Origin: Hermodice carunculata
Taxonomy: Eukaryota > Annelida > Polychaeta > Eunicida > Amphinomidae
Assembly (NCBI GenBank): GCA_964020975.1
Contig: OZ026618.1
Location: 37,567,402 to 37,631,401, forward strand
DNA: 64,000 bases
Direction of reading: 5' to 3'
In this document: piece by piece, positions 22,030 to 35,475 of the stretch
How positions within the stretch are numbered: position 1 is the stretch's first letter
How the letters are laid out: each line of letters opens with the position of its first letter
The notes under the pieces: generated by a model
Database searches by the model: none
The model's input: only the letters and a program-made list of their open reading frames with translations
Told to the model about the DNA's origin: nothing
Program-made: the position numbers and the translations under genes

Positions 22030-22320
22030 TGGCAGATGTCTCAAACCTACATGTGATAGGTAGAACTCTGTATCGGTCTGCAATAGTTTGGAAGATATGG
22101 AGCTTTTGAAATTTTAATTGTCCTTAATTTGCATAATTTTAAACACCATGACTATTCCAAGTCAGGTGCTTAATTTCACCATGGCAAGTTTTGTGATTGA
22201 CGGGATAACAGTATCCGAGAAAAACTCCAGACAAATTTGGTCATAAAGAAGAAAGTAGGAAAGAAAGAAAGAAAGGAAGAAAAGACGACGGAAAGAAGGA
22301 AGAATGGAAGGAAGGAAGGA
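22030..22320 (+). repeat. Element R-147, terminal unit copy with GAAA-rich tail
   Basis: It carries one unit of the ~147-bp repeat (GCAATAGTTTGGAAGATATGGAGCTT near 22080), the terminal segment TTTGCATAATTTTAAAC, then CTCCAGACAAATTTGGTCAT and a (GAAA)n-rich tail. The same order is found at 23480-23700, and inverted at 44190-44350 and 45440-45640. Confidence 0.8.
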
Positions 22321-22344
22321 AAAAATAGTTCTTTGAAAATCAAA

Positions 22345-22368
22345 ATGTCTGGGTTTGCACCCAGACAT
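22345..22368. other. Perfect 10-bp hairpin
   Basis: ATGTCTGGGT and ACCCAGACAT are exact inverted repeats separated by a 4-base loop (TTGC). The hairpin follows the GAAA tail of element R-147. A similar ATGTCTGGG follows the tail of the next copy near 23719. Confidence 0.85.
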
Positions 22369-22689
22369 AAAAAAGCCACTAACGTGTGTCCTATAGAACA
22401 AAACTTGCTGGAGATCTATCCAAGGTACATCTGCAGCAGTGGCAAGTCTACAGTGTATCCAGTAAACTGTGTTTGGGAACATTACGTATACATGTATTCA
22501 CACCAGCCTATCACTGTACCAATGGCAATGTGCTCTCTCTTTTATAATCACGGTTTTTTGTGAAAAATCCGGGGCCGGGAGGAAGCATCGCCTAGCCGCT
22601 TTGATGGACACCAAGTCAAAGTAATACCCACCACCTTTGAATAGAGTTCAGTCAGTGGTTTTAGAGAAGTCGGAAACAAAAAATGACTA

Positions 22690-23700
22690 GAAAAGATTTG
22701 CTTCACAGCAAATCTGTATGGGTACCTTCAAAATGAGAACAGTTTGAAATGCTACACTTTGCCATTATTCAGCATAGTCTAAAATTTGTGTATTATGCTA
22801 ATTTACATAAATTAGAATGCTATAACTCTCTGGCTCTTGGTTCATTGGATGTGGCCATGTCACAAAACTTATAAGGTAAAGTTTGAATGACACTACTATC
22901 TGTAATAGTTTTGAGAGCTATTCAAAGACTTTCATTTTGTGTATTTGCCAATTTTGCATAAATAAAAATCCTACAACTTTGGTTTACGGTTCATGGCATG
23001 CGGCTTTGCCACATACCTAAATACTGAAGTCGGAATGGCACCTCTATGTATAATAGTTTTGAAGTTATTCAAGATTTAAATTTCTTGTATTCATCTTATT
23101 TGTATCAATAAAAATTGTACAATTTTGGATGCTGGGTCATTGTATGCAGCTATGTCACAAACCCCAAAATTAAAGTGAATATACCATCTCTATCTATAAT
23201 AGTTTTGAAGCTATTCAACATTTAAAATTGTGCATATCCACCTAATTTGTATAAATTAAAAATCCTATGACTTTGGTTCATGGTTAATTGGATTTGGCTT
23301 TGCCCCAAACCCTTATATTTACCTTAGAATTTCATCTCTATCTATAATAGTTTTGAAGATATTCAACTTTTAAATTTTTAAATGCCCCTCATTAACATAA
23401 ATTGAAATTCTACAACTTTTATTTACTGTCCATTATATTTGCATGTGTCACAAACCTAGATGTGCCCATTAAAATTTTGTGTTTATCTGCAAAATTTTGA
23501 AAGATATGGAGCTTCAAAATTTTAGAAAGGCCCTAATTTGCATAATTTTAAACATGTCGATTATTCCAAATCATATAAGTCAACTTCCTTACTAGCTCCG
23601 TTACCATGCCAAGTTTAAACATTGTAGCTTGCACATTGTCTGCCAAAAGCTCCAGACAAGTTATGTGGTGGAAATAAGAAGAAAGAAAGAATAAAAAAGG
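22690..23700 (+). repeat. Element R-147, copy with ~147-bp internal tandem units
   Basis: Five related units contain TATAATAGTTTTGAAG followed by ATTCAA, at about 22901, 23049, 23195, 23343 and 23487, i.e. spacings of 148, 146, 148 and about 144 bp. The left end starts with the stem AGATTTG-CAAATCT (22691-22713) and the right end is the terminal segment with a GAAA-rich tail. No coding capacity was seen. It is a non-autonomous dispersed element with a satellite-like core. Confidence 0.85.
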
Positions 23701-23735
23701 AGAAATTTTGAAAAAACAATATGTCTGGGATGACA

Positions 23736-23889
<154 letters not shown>

Positions 23890-24064
23890 TTAGTTGCCCA
23901 CTCTGTGTTAATAAAGACAAAATATTTTGAAAAAGCGAAGTGATTTGTAGTAACTGAACATTTAACAATATTGAAATCGGAAATGGCGATTTTGGTCTTT
24001 TTGTATGTGCCAAAAAGACTTGTATAATGCAAATATATGCATATGACATCATTCTACAAACACA

Positions 24065-24365
24065 GCTTTATTTGTAAGATAGTTTTGGTGCCTCAAGGAA
24101 CCTAAAAGGTACGGTTCTGTAATTTAAGATAATAAACCTATATTGAAGAAATCTATTCGATTTCATTAAGGTTATGGTTTTGCTTTTCAGACGTAGGTAT
24201 CTATTTTTGCTCATAGCATAAAACTGGACCACCTGAGAGCTCCACAACAGGCATTTTCTAAAAGTAGACAAAATTTTACATCAGGTAGGCTATGTTGTAG
24301 CTATAAGGCAGGCGGGTAGACCAAATTCATATTTTAGCCTCAAATGCCGCAGGCCTATTATGAAA
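24065..24365 (-). repeat. Dispersed repeat R-20k, copy 2 (inverted)
   Basis: It is inverted relative to 20140-20335, about 4 kb away. The match is clearest at 24170-24365; the outer part to about 24065 (with TTTAGAAAATGCCTGTTGTGG) is assigned by continuity only. Confidence 0.7.
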
Positions 24366-24425
24366 ACTGGGAACAGCAAAGGCCCAGGACAGAGCCCTGA
24401 GATACACATTTTAATATTTTTACCA
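24366..24425 (-). mobile_element. LINE RT motif B scrap
   Basis: The minus strand reads VSQGSVLG and, after a frameshift, PLLFPVF, the (G)VSQGSVLGPLLF motif of LINE reverse transcriptases. It stops abruptly where repeat R-20k begins, so it was probably cut by that repeat. Confidence 0.6.
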
Positions 24426-24429
24426 CACG

Positions 24430-24745
24430 GTATGTGTGTGCGTGTGGTGTGTGTCTGTGTGTGTGTGTTTGTGTCTGTGTGTCTGTGTTTGTGTGTGTAT
24501 GTTCTGGTGACATCGTCTCCAGGACTGCTCTAACATTCCGCTGGTATCTGTATTGTACGTTTATCTTTCATGTATATTGGATTGTATATATTTCTCATTT
24601 GATGCTGTCATGGACGTCTGAGATGGATGTTGGTTTGTAGACACTTCTCATACGCTATATGGACGCAGTGTGGACGTACCTCTGTCTACGGTGCCCCCTT
24701 GTCAAAGGGCTAGTTTTCCGAAATAAATAAATAAGATAAAATAGA
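24430..24745 (+). other. (GT)n and a LINE-type 3' tail
   Basis: A GT-rich microsatellite lies at 24430-24500. The segment to 24745 ends CTAGTTTTCCGAAATAAATAAATAA, which resembles a LINE 3' end with a short tandem tail. No coding remains. Confidence 0.45.
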
Positions 24746-26447
24746 AGTATACCGGACAGCCCGTGACTTAAAAGCCTGACAACTATGGTACCTGTCTTTT
24801 TGGCTCCATTCACAATGTATTGTGACAATCCATACATATACAACTTCCGTGTAGGTGACTCGACACTACAAACTCTGTGATGCAAAGCAAAAGTACCATC
24901 CATTATAACCTGGGATATCTGCTGAACATTAAGTGCCTGCAACAACTTTGTGTGATGGGGTCATTAACTCAGTCCGAGCGCTTGCTTTACAGTAGTTGCC
25001 TTGGCCGATGCAGGTTCATTTATGTTAGTGCGGGACATTTAAATACAGTCAAAACCAAACTTCAATGCAGGCATACCAGTTGTTTTCCACAAATATGTTT
25101 TGCAGTCACAGGAAAGATCCGGATATAACCAACCAACACTATATCCGTACATTTTTCAACGGAAATTGCGTTCAGCTTAGGGCCCTGTACAGGTATCTCC
25201 TGACATGGCAATTACCACTTACCTATATATTCATGTCATCCAGTCAATATATATATTAATGCACATTATTCGTAATTTTAAGTTATATTTCCCCTGCAAT
25301 GAAACTAGAAGAGATAAACCGCTTGTTGGGACACTAATGTATTAAGGTTAGGTACACGTCAATCAGCTGTTTTAAAGATAATCTGGCGCACTTGCGACTG
25401 GTTCTTAAATTCACTGTGTAAACGCCATGCCTCCCCTTAGAGGCAGACGGTCTGGTAACAGTTTTTGTTAGAGGAAGACATTTACATGTTAGCAACATAC
25501 GGTTTTGATGAATAACCAGACACTCACAAGTCGTATCTATGATTGGATGTATCCACACTTTCAAGAAATCTGGATTTTAATCACATGGAGTTCGCAATTC
25601 TTAGATGTTCTAATTTTGGACACATGAACCGCCATTTTTCTAAACTCTCGTTCCAAATTTACACGAGGTGCGCCTGTCTTTCTCAGATGCTCCATCATAC
25701 CAAATCATTCTCAAGACCTCATCAGTTTGCCTTGGCTTTGAACCCTTGCACCCTCAAAATCATTACCACTTATATAAAAACCCGCCGGTACTTTCGGACC
25801 TGTATCCAGTATCAGGGCAACCTCCTCCCATAAGCTCCATCTTTCACTCAACAGGGAGGCTTGACAGCTCGACAAGCGGTGCTACTTAATTCATTGCCTT
25901 GGGGCGACTTCAGTACTTGACTCAAAATCCCTATTCTGGGCCCACTGCTGCCTACAACTGATATTTGTATGGGGTTGCACTTACATTTAATGCTTACTCT
26001 GGAAAAGTCCCATTGTATGTTGTGCACTACAAAACATATATTTTGCATACTACCTCTTCAAAATATCCAATCGGGACACACTGGATGCCATTTTGAAAAG
26101 TGTGGATTCCGCACCTAATGGCTTGTGATACATGAGGATAGTATTGGCGCGATCTTGGCGGATTATAATATATGAAACAAAAAGTATATGTTTTATCAAA
26201 TAATTCAGAGCTTCAATAATATAATGCTATGATATATGCTGTGACCGCGATTCACTTTGATTTCTAAATCAAATGTATTTTTGTATGATTGGCACGGCGT
26301 ACAAAAGGTACCATCTAGAAATTTCTGCGATGTTCGTGTTGTGAATATTTGGAACGCGGACATTTTCCGGATTTGGTACATGAATAAACTTAAATTTCGA
26401 CGATGGTTCTATGATCTTAGGCTCTTGCTTTCGAGATGTATGTGAGC

Positions 26448-26450
<3 letters not shown>
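24746..26450. other. No gene recognised; one uncertain frame
   Basis: A minus-strand frame at about 24760-24945 reads VQQISQVIMDGTFALHHRVC and PTRKLYMYGLSQYIV. It looks protein-like but no family could be assigned. The rest shows nothing recognisable. Confidence 0.35.

Positions 26451-26502
<52 letters not shown>
26451..26502. repeat. (CT)n microsatellite
   Basis: Pure CT dinucleotides. Confidence 0.98.
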
Positions 26503-26505
<3 letters not shown>

Positions 26506-27063
26506 TTAAGGTACTGCAATTTATCATGGATGAGAATATTTTTCTTTCACTCCTTTTTTTTGTCTTTCTTTGTTGGTTAGGCACTGCTTTTCCCCGCAGT
26601 GCATTGTGCCAAGTTTAAAATGGTACTCACCGCAAGTGGTACCAACGTGCATGATTTGTATTGCAGGGCATCATGTCGCATTTGGATTTGTAACGAACCA
26701 TGGTACCTGTTTGAGACACAACTGAGCCGGCAGATTAAAATTAGTTAAGATAGTGGGTCATGTTTTAAAAGTTTTCTAACGCACGTTTGCCCTGATAACT
26801 TGGATATCGGACACCTGGAACCAAGCGAAATAATCAAATATTATGATAACGATTCCTAAACCAAGGCTATGCTGTTTCATTGCAAACGCGGCTATACAGC
26901 TGTGCTGTTTCCCCAGCCAAAGTTAACCCTTCAGACAAGTTGAAATAAAATGCTGTGTTAGAGTTGACTCTACTGCAAAATAACGGCACACGACGGCCAC
27001 TTTCTCGATTCTCGATAAATGTTTTCAGCCAGGGTCGATCAATTCAGGTCAGGTCGGTTTGAC

Positions 27064-27065
<2 letters not shown>
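26503..27065. other. No gene recognised
   Basis: No feature seen apart from short open frames without motifs. Confidence 0.45.
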
Positions 27066-27094
<29 letters not shown>

Positions 27095-27163
27095 CTTCTT
27101 CTTCTTCTTCTTCTTCTTCTTCTTCTTCTTCTTCTTCTTCTTCTTCTTCTTCTTCTTCTTCTT
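27066..27163. repeat. (CTT)n microsatellite
   Basis: About 33 CTT units, nearly pure. It lies just left of repeat R-27k copy 1. Confidence 0.98.
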
Positions 27164-27190
27164 TTTTTGATGGTTCAAAAAACATATCAA

Positions 27191-27303
27191 GGGTCGAGGT
27201 TTTTTCTTCCAGTGGGGTCGGTCGGAACCACACATTTATTTCTGTTAGACCTTAGGTAACTTGGACATTAGTTCAAACATGTTTTAAATGGATGTTTGAC
27301 ATT
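27191..27303 (+). repeat. Repeat R-27k, copy 1 (left of LINE D)
   Basis: It contains GGGTCGAGGTTTTTTC, AGTGGGGTCGGT, TTTCTGTTAGAC and GTTCAAACATGTTTTAAATG in the same order as 30545-30655. It ends where LINE D sequence begins. Confidence 0.8.
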
Positions 27304-29585
27304 ATTACCTTTTCGGAGACATTTTTTTCTACCTCTACATCTGGTGACGAATTTACTTCACCTGGCTAATCATAAATAAAAGTATCCTAACATTATACGA
27401 AAGGATCGACCTTATACCGTTGGGGGTGGAGTGGCGCTATGTCCAACTTTATCATTTGCAATTTCGCGACGCATTGACTTAGATGTTCCCGATATCGAAT
27501 TATTGTGGACAGAGATAAGGCCTCATAACAATAAATTCTTACTTAGGGTTGTCTACAGACCCCCAAATACACCTGTTTCCTACCGAGACAAGTTACAGGA
27601 TAGTATTAAACTCGCAAAAAATAGTTACATACAAAACTTTATTTTATCAGGTGACCAAAGTTCTGACTTTCCTACTGCTTCTGGTACCAATCTAAAACAG
27701 TTCTGTCTGACAGAACATTTTCTCACACTGCATATAAATGAACCAAGTCGAATTACGGAGACCACATCTGCCTCTCTTGACCAAATAATTTCTAATATAC
27801 CGCACTTTGTTAAAAATCCTCAAACCTCACTATTCCTAATGAACCAATAACAGCTCGTCCCTCTGGTTTCCCGTGGTACAGTTCTGGGCTCGGCTGTAAG
27901 GAGCAAAAAGTCACTTGAGGATATGATATAGGAAAATAATATAAACATGACGCACAGGTATGAGGTACTTACAATAGAATGCGCAATCAGTACCAGGAAT
28001 AATAAAAAAAATGCCGAAGACAACTAAAATGGCAAGCTTAGTTCTTCTCTAAAAAGTGCCAAACATAAGAACAAAGCTTAGTGGCGAAGCTTAAAACATT
28101 TCATGAATCGCAATCATTTTCCGGTCATCCTTTCCTAAATACATGGACACTGCCATGTTACTTAAAGTCAATCCAAAGCTGAAATATTTGATCAATTTTT
28201 CCTGAACAGAGTAATCTTGACACTTCAAGGGCCCCTGTGCTCCCTACCATAGATTTACGCACTAATATGCTTGAGTCCATTCAAATCAACCAAACGAAGT
28301 TCTTGATATTTTACAAAATGTTAAGGATGTCACAAAGACCACCGGTCCGGATAAAATCAGCGCTCGTCTCATAAAAGAAGGAGCGCCGTCTATTTGCGTA
28401 TCACAAAGGAAGTTATACGCAAATAGACACTGACTAAATTTATTCAATCTTTCGTTCCAGCTTCAAGCTTTTCTCAGCTTATGTAAGCAAGCACATGTCA
28501 CCCCTATAAACAAAAATGGCGACCCTACTTTATGAAACGATTATCGTCCTATCTCTCTGTTAAGTTGTGTCGGTAAAGTACTTGAGAAATTCATTTTTAA
28601 ACATGTCTTTCACTTATTCTAGGATAATTTAATTTTGTCTGCGAACCAGTCCGGTTTTATACCCGGCGACTCGACAGTAAACCAGCTTCTTTCCCGGTAT
28701 CATGAACTGTGCCTTGCAATTGATTTGGAGAAAAAGTACAAATTGTTTTTCTTGATATAAGCGAAGCATTCGATCGTGTTTGGCACAAGGGTTTATTACA
28801 TAAATTGAAACGCAAAGCCATATCGTGTTCTTTCCTCAATTGGTTTCAAAATTATTTGCTGAATCGCCAACAGTGCGTCGTACTGAATGGCTTGGCATCT
28901 GATTGCGGCACCATTAATGCTAGTGTCCTACAGGGCTCTGAACTAGGTCCTCTTTAATTTTTGATTTTCATAAAAGATGTTGTGGATATTGTCCGGTCCA
29001 ATGTACAACTGTTTGCAGATGACACTTCCTTGTTTCCCACTGTTAAAAATCCAAATTTAACGACAGCCATGATAAACCATGATCTTTCTTCTCTTGAATC
29101 TCGGTCTTATGATTGGTTGGTAGCTTTTAATGCTTTGAAAACAGATGCTCTGTTAGTATCTCAAAAAAAGGAACCCAGTAAATCATCCTTCTTTTGTATT
29201 TCAAGACCATTAGCTGGAAAATTTTGACCAGCACAAACATTTAGGGCATGCATTCCGATCTGACCTTAGGTGGAACGAACACTTCAATACTATTGTTATC
29301 AAAGCCACTAAACACCTCCACGAACTTTAAAAAACAATACAGTATACCCTTGACAGAAAAACGCTAGAAATTATCAATACATCTTTTATTCGACCTTTAA
29401 TGGAATACGGTTCTGTTGTCTGGGCTGGCTGTAATCAGGCTAATGCATTAAAGTTGGAAAGGATTCAGTCGGCTGCTGCCCGTGTCATTCTGGTGCCGTG
29501 CGCACCACAAATGCAAAGCTGTATGAGGAAACTGGTTTTGTAACATTGAACAATTGAACAAGCGTAGAGAAATGAGTAAGTTAAC

Positions 29586-29657
<72 letters not shown>

Positions 29658-30475
29658 GTGTGTGTGCGTGTGCGTGTGTGTTTGTGAACAATTCAGAATA
29701 CTCTAGCTCCAAAATATCTAAATAACACTATTCCTGGTGACCGAAACGTCAAAAGATATAATACAAGACAACCCCCTGATCTTCCGCAAATTAGAGCGAG
29801 AATAGAACTATTTGATAACCCATTCTCCTTTAACTACAAGACTTTGGAACCAATTGCACTCCGAGGTACGGAATTCAAACTCTTTGTTTTAGTTCAAAAA
29901 TAAAATTAGTACTAGTATTTCTCAACCGGTAAACCAGATGGAATTATAATGTGTGGGCTAAAGATTTCCAGAAGTTCTCCATGCAAGGGTACGCATGGGC
30001 CGCAGACAACTGAATATCCGTCTATTTGAGATAGGCGTTTCTGACACTCGTGAGTGTCGATGTGGGCAAGGTGCTGAAGACGTTTGGCAGTACTTTTTGG
30101 TTTGTCCCTTTCATGTTATTCCCAGAGACGATCTCCACAGAATTGTAACAACTTATCCCCCCTTCAGTCATAGAACAATTTTATTTGGTGCTTGAGGCTG
30201 CAGATTCTAGAACAAAAACCTATTTTTGGCTGTCCACGACTACATTAGATAAACTAAGCGTTTTCAGTCAGGTGCCATCACATGATTTGAATATTTTTTT
30301 ATTTAACTTTGTAACCAGAAAATTGTATGATTTGTTTTCACAGAGTAAATTAATATATGCTTTACTGAAAAGCCCCGCTGTCTGTCTCGCTTCGTTGCCA
30401 CTTCAAACAGTTAGCTTAGTGCAATGCTCTATTTACTATTCATACTTCACTATTCACAGCTCCTGAACATCATTT
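27304..30475 (+). mobile_element. LINE D: near full-length but decayed non-LTR retrotransposon
   Basis: The endonuclease starts near 27309 (ITFSETFFSTSTSGDEF) and continues through FLLRVVYRPPNTPVSYRDKL and NEPSRITETTSASLDQII. The RT follows: GPDKISA near 28343, motif A LDISEAFDRVWHKG at 28751-28792, motif B QGSELGPL near 28932, motif C LFADDTSLF at 29009-29036, and thumb MEYGSVVWAGC near 29400. An (AT)n(GT)n run (29590-29684) interrupts the C-terminal part. A zinc-knuckle-like block CRCGQGAEDVWQYFLVC lies near 30057-30108. Many frameshifts and stops are present. It is read on the plus strand; both sides carry copies of repeat R-27k. Confidence 0.88.
29590..29684. repeat. (AT)n (GT)n microsatellite inside LINE D
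   Basis: AT units, then GTGT/GCGT units, embedded in the C-terminal coding region of LINE D. Confidence 0.96.
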
Positions 30476-30544
30476 AATGAGAGCATTCCACCAGGCATGG
30501 CGATAGCCCGTGTGTCCTGTGCAATTGGGCACAAAATTTATTTC

Positions 30545-30655
30545 GGGTCGAACTTTTTTTAGTGGGGTCGGTAGGGTTACTGGAACTACGCACCTGTTTC
30601 TGCTTGACGTTAACTGACTTGCGCATTGTTCAAACATGTTTAACATGGATGTTCT
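30545..30655 (+). repeat. Repeat R-27k, copy 2 (right of LINE D)
   Basis: Same order of blocks as copy 1: GGGTCGAACTTTTTTT, AGTGGGGTCGGT, TTTCTGCTTGAC, TTGTTCAAACATGTTTAAC and ATGGATGTT. It lies about 70 bp past the end of LINE D coding. Confidence 0.8.
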
Positions 30656-31303
30656 TTTACCTTTCACACATCATCTCCATTGACGTAAGTTTAATTTGTT
30701 ACCTGAGCTCAGCCGTAGGCATTTTTTAACATGAAATAAGCTAGTAGTTCCCTTGTCTGGTATATGTTTTCAAATAGTTATAGAATGACAGGAATTTTAT
30801 ATTGTAAACACATTTTATTTGTTGTCTTCTGTGCTTTCGCATGCATTCGACAACGTATATTAAGGCGTCGGGAAAGTTATACTTTGAAATAGCTGCAGTC
30901 GTGGCATTTTATTTCTGGTCAATTTATTTCGTTTATATAAACAATATAAAATGTACCCAAACACATTGATACTGCGTGGTGCCGAAGGGTCACACATTCT
31001 CGCACGGACGACTTCAAATGGAAAACAAATCAACCGTGTTATGTTGCCAGTGGAAACTGACTATTATAATGAGTGATCTAGATTCTGAACTGCAACAGAA
31101 TGTCACCCGGATAAGGTCAATCCACACATATATAAGAATAGGATTGTCAACAACTAGTCCTCACCTGACCTTTCTTTTCAACCCAATATCTATTTCTCCC
31201 TAGCCATTGCGTACTAGAAGGGTTCGTGTACAATTTCAAAGCGATTGGCCAACAGGTTTTGCAGAACTTTTTTTATTTTTTTTTAAGAAAGACCCCCCAA
31301 AAA
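30656..31303. other. No gene recognised
   Basis: 31207-31270 resembles a short piece of repeat family R-40k (CAATTTCAAAGCGATTGGCC). Nothing else was seen. Confidence 0.45.
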
Positions 31304-31407
<104 letters not shown>

Positions 31408-31526
31408 TAAGTTTGAAAGTTTGCACTGAATCTGGTTGACAGCGTCGAAGTAGTCGAAAATGAAATGTGAATTACCTTTGCAATCGTCATTTACTTACAG
31501 CAATTGGCCACTTTGTTTTGACGCAA

Positions 31527-31543
31527 ACACACACACGCACACG

Positions 31544-31592
<49 letters not shown>
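31527..31592. repeat. (AC)n microsatellite
   Basis: AC dinucleotides with CGCAC variants at the left end. Confidence 0.97.
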
Positions 31593-32790
<1,198 letters not shown>

Positions 32791-34410
32791 TTTACACGTA
32801 CAGCAATTGCGGTCAAGAGTTTTGTGTTGGCTAACTTGCATGACGTAGCTCGCTGTCTGAGACGAACTTTAAACAGACACAATCTGCCAGTTGCGTATTG
32901 ACTTGTGGTATTGGTTTTCAGGAACCGCAAGTTGCCTGTGTGAATCTGAAATCTGGCAGCAGATATGGCATTCGAGATAAAGTCATAATACTATTTTGCA
33001 CAGACCAGTCGGAAGATTGAATCCCTAAATCTTCTGATCCAGGATACTTGTCACACTCTCGAGTATCCGTACTGTCGGATTTTCCTCGAGTTTCTGCCCA
33101 CAACTGGATGCTTTAATCTCTTGTTTATAGTACGAATGATCTGGCTGAGATTGTGGTATCTTATGTATTCAATCAAAATAGTTTTAATATAATACAATGT
33201 ATTACATGCAGATGTATCTTGCAAACTGATGTATATCGGTTGAATGCATAGCCGTACTGAGTGCTACTAATGTTTTTGAGGACACCCGTCAGGAGGCCTT
33301 TTGCCGGCTCAGACCTGTCTCTGTTTGGCCACTCGTGTATTTGAACAAGTAGGAATGATCAACAAAACTAGACTTTCTTGACAAAATGAATCATAATCGT
33401 AATTTAGCCAGGTACAAAACGAACAAAGGCCTATAATCAGCAAAGCTGTGTTTAATATGACGTGTACTTGGCACAGAAATATGTTAAGCTCCCCTTAACG
33501 ATTGATGTAATGATGCATGTCCGAATAAAGTGGATGCTTCTCGGAACATGTGTGGCGCATACTGATCATTCTTGCGAAGCAAAGTGATCGGCTGGGCCTC
33601 GGCTTACTTCGTTGGTTTTTAAGAGAAGCTTTCTGCGAGCAATCCGGCAATTCCACACAAAAAAATCTGAGATTTTCCTTCCAAAAAAAAAAAAAACAGA
33701 AACATAATACGATCAACTGTCTCAAACTCTGATATAGGCTAGCAACTCGATGCAATGGGACTATTTTTCAGAATAAGTTTTACTGTTCAGCGGAGGTTTA
33801 CAGCAAACCAAACAGGTGGCGCGTCATACATTATGATGTCGTAACAGGTAGTACTGGGAACATCATTTCGTTGATAAGATGTGTGGTAACTCATGTTCAC
33901 GACCCGGGGCCCTTTATATACTGTCAGGGAGTCAGATTAAAGTGATGCCAATTAATTTTGATTTGTAAAGTATGTGGAAAAAAATTTAAACTTGTTGTCC
34001 ATTTTATTACCACTGAAAGACACTTTCAAATATGGCAAAGGTAAGTTATATTAATATGACGTCTTTTTTCTTTTCAATGGTTGCACATCCAGAACCAATG
34101 TCATCAACCACAGATTTGCAAATTATCCGTGAAATGGCGTTCTATGCCGGCGATATTTTAAAAAGAAATGTTGCACCCATGTCTTTGGGGGGGGGCGCAA
34201 AATCTGTACATTCGGGGTGTAAGAGCAGATTGCTTCATAACGGTATTTACAGTAAAACTGCTTAGTTTAAACTTATGTCGTAATAGGGCGGACTGACCTA
34301 TTGAAGGAACCGTGTGTTCCCACGAAGTTATGAATCCCACCTTTCGCCGATTTCGTGTCACGGATATCAGCCACAAGCATCGTACCCACGAATTTGTGGT
34401 CCTGCGCTAT
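32791..34410. other. No gene recognised
   Basis: Short open frames have no conserved motifs. There is a G8 run near 34189 and an A13 run near 33684. Confidence 0.45.
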
Positions 34411-34464
34411 CATACATACATACATACATACATACATACATACATACATACATACATACATACA
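34411..34464. repeat. (CATA)n microsatellite
   Basis: About 13 perfect CATA/TACA units. Confidence 0.98.
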
Positions 34465-35084
34465 TGTCCTGTCGCAACAGCCTACAACTCTTTCCCACAG
34501 GTCGCTTCTCCCTGCGATCTTCCTGACGTCAAAGTTGCCTACTAAATGGCTTAAAAGGTAAAATATGGATTCCATGAATATTGTTGACTCCTGCAATCAA
34601 GTATTGATATCCCCCTTATCTCAGACTATCTCTTGTCCCAGGAGTTACATGTGTTAGGTGGTCTTTATCTGTCAAGTAAAATATAGCTACATTGAATGAA
34701 CTGCACAGCTTGGCTAGTTCTTTTGGCAGTGCAGTGTAGCTCATCTTCGCCTCCCTGAACTTTTCTTGATAGATCTTTCTAACGTGCATTGAATCTTATT
34801 AAATTTGAAGATCCTTTTGGAACAGTTGAATTCTACAGATATCCATTGATCTTGAAAACATATTTCACCTCGGGACTCATCCTTTTTATATTCAACTTTT
34901 CCTCATTCCGGTTGGAAGAGTGTATCAAGTCGCTGGCGTATAAAAATATCACTAGCCAACCAGGCTAGTCCTGCCCATACATGAGACATATGACTGACGT
35001 TTAAAGAATGATTATACCTCATAAAGGTGCACATATTGGTAATGATGTGAAAGGTGACCACTATTCATTTGAATATAAGTTTGT
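34465..35084. other. No gene recognised
   Basis: No feature seen. The right part may be the diverged upstream portion of the RT scrap that follows. Confidence 0.4.
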
Positions 35085-35475
35085 CGAATTGTTGAACTTT
35101 TCTCATTTATAATACATATGTTATTTTTTGGAGATTCTTTGTTTAGACAGACAATTGATCTTCTAATGGATATTAACAGTCCAAATCCTTGGTGTAATTT
35201 ATTGTTATTCTAATATGAGTATAAGGTTTTTTGGTGAAGCTGTCATTCGAGGAGAAATTTCGCACTAAATATTGCAGGTTGAAATTTAGATATATTGATG
35301 ATCTATTCAGCATCAATAATAAATACTTTCGGGACTTTATAACACACATATATCCTAACGATTTGAATTAAAGGAAACTGCAGAGAATGACATGGAATGT
35401 TTGTTTATTTCTGGATATAACCATGTATTATGATAAGGGTGAACTAAATTTTAAACTATATATTTTGTAATCACG
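35085..35475 (+). mobile_element. Penelope-like RT scrap, same family as 57300-58700
   Basis: In changing frames the plus strand shows VIFGDSLFRQTI near 35117, then a degraded GIPMG-N-AP-LLADLFL-type block, then FRYIDDLFSINNKYFRDFI near 35286-35343 with the catalytic YIDD, and SFLDL-type LFLDI and KGELNFKLY near 35402-35460. The motif set (FGD..FRQTI, RYIDDL, IYPNDL, FLD) is that of an animal RT family I place near Penelope-like elements. It is short, broken and inactive. Confidence 0.65.

Noticed and set aside
22690-23700. Centromeric satellite because the period is about 147 bp
   Set aside because: Only about five diverged units inside a dispersed element with defined ends; no long homogeneous array.
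24655-24945. Minus-strand frame with VIMDGTFAL as a MULE-type transposase
   Set aside because: DGTF alone is too little; no catalytic residues or terminal repeats were found.
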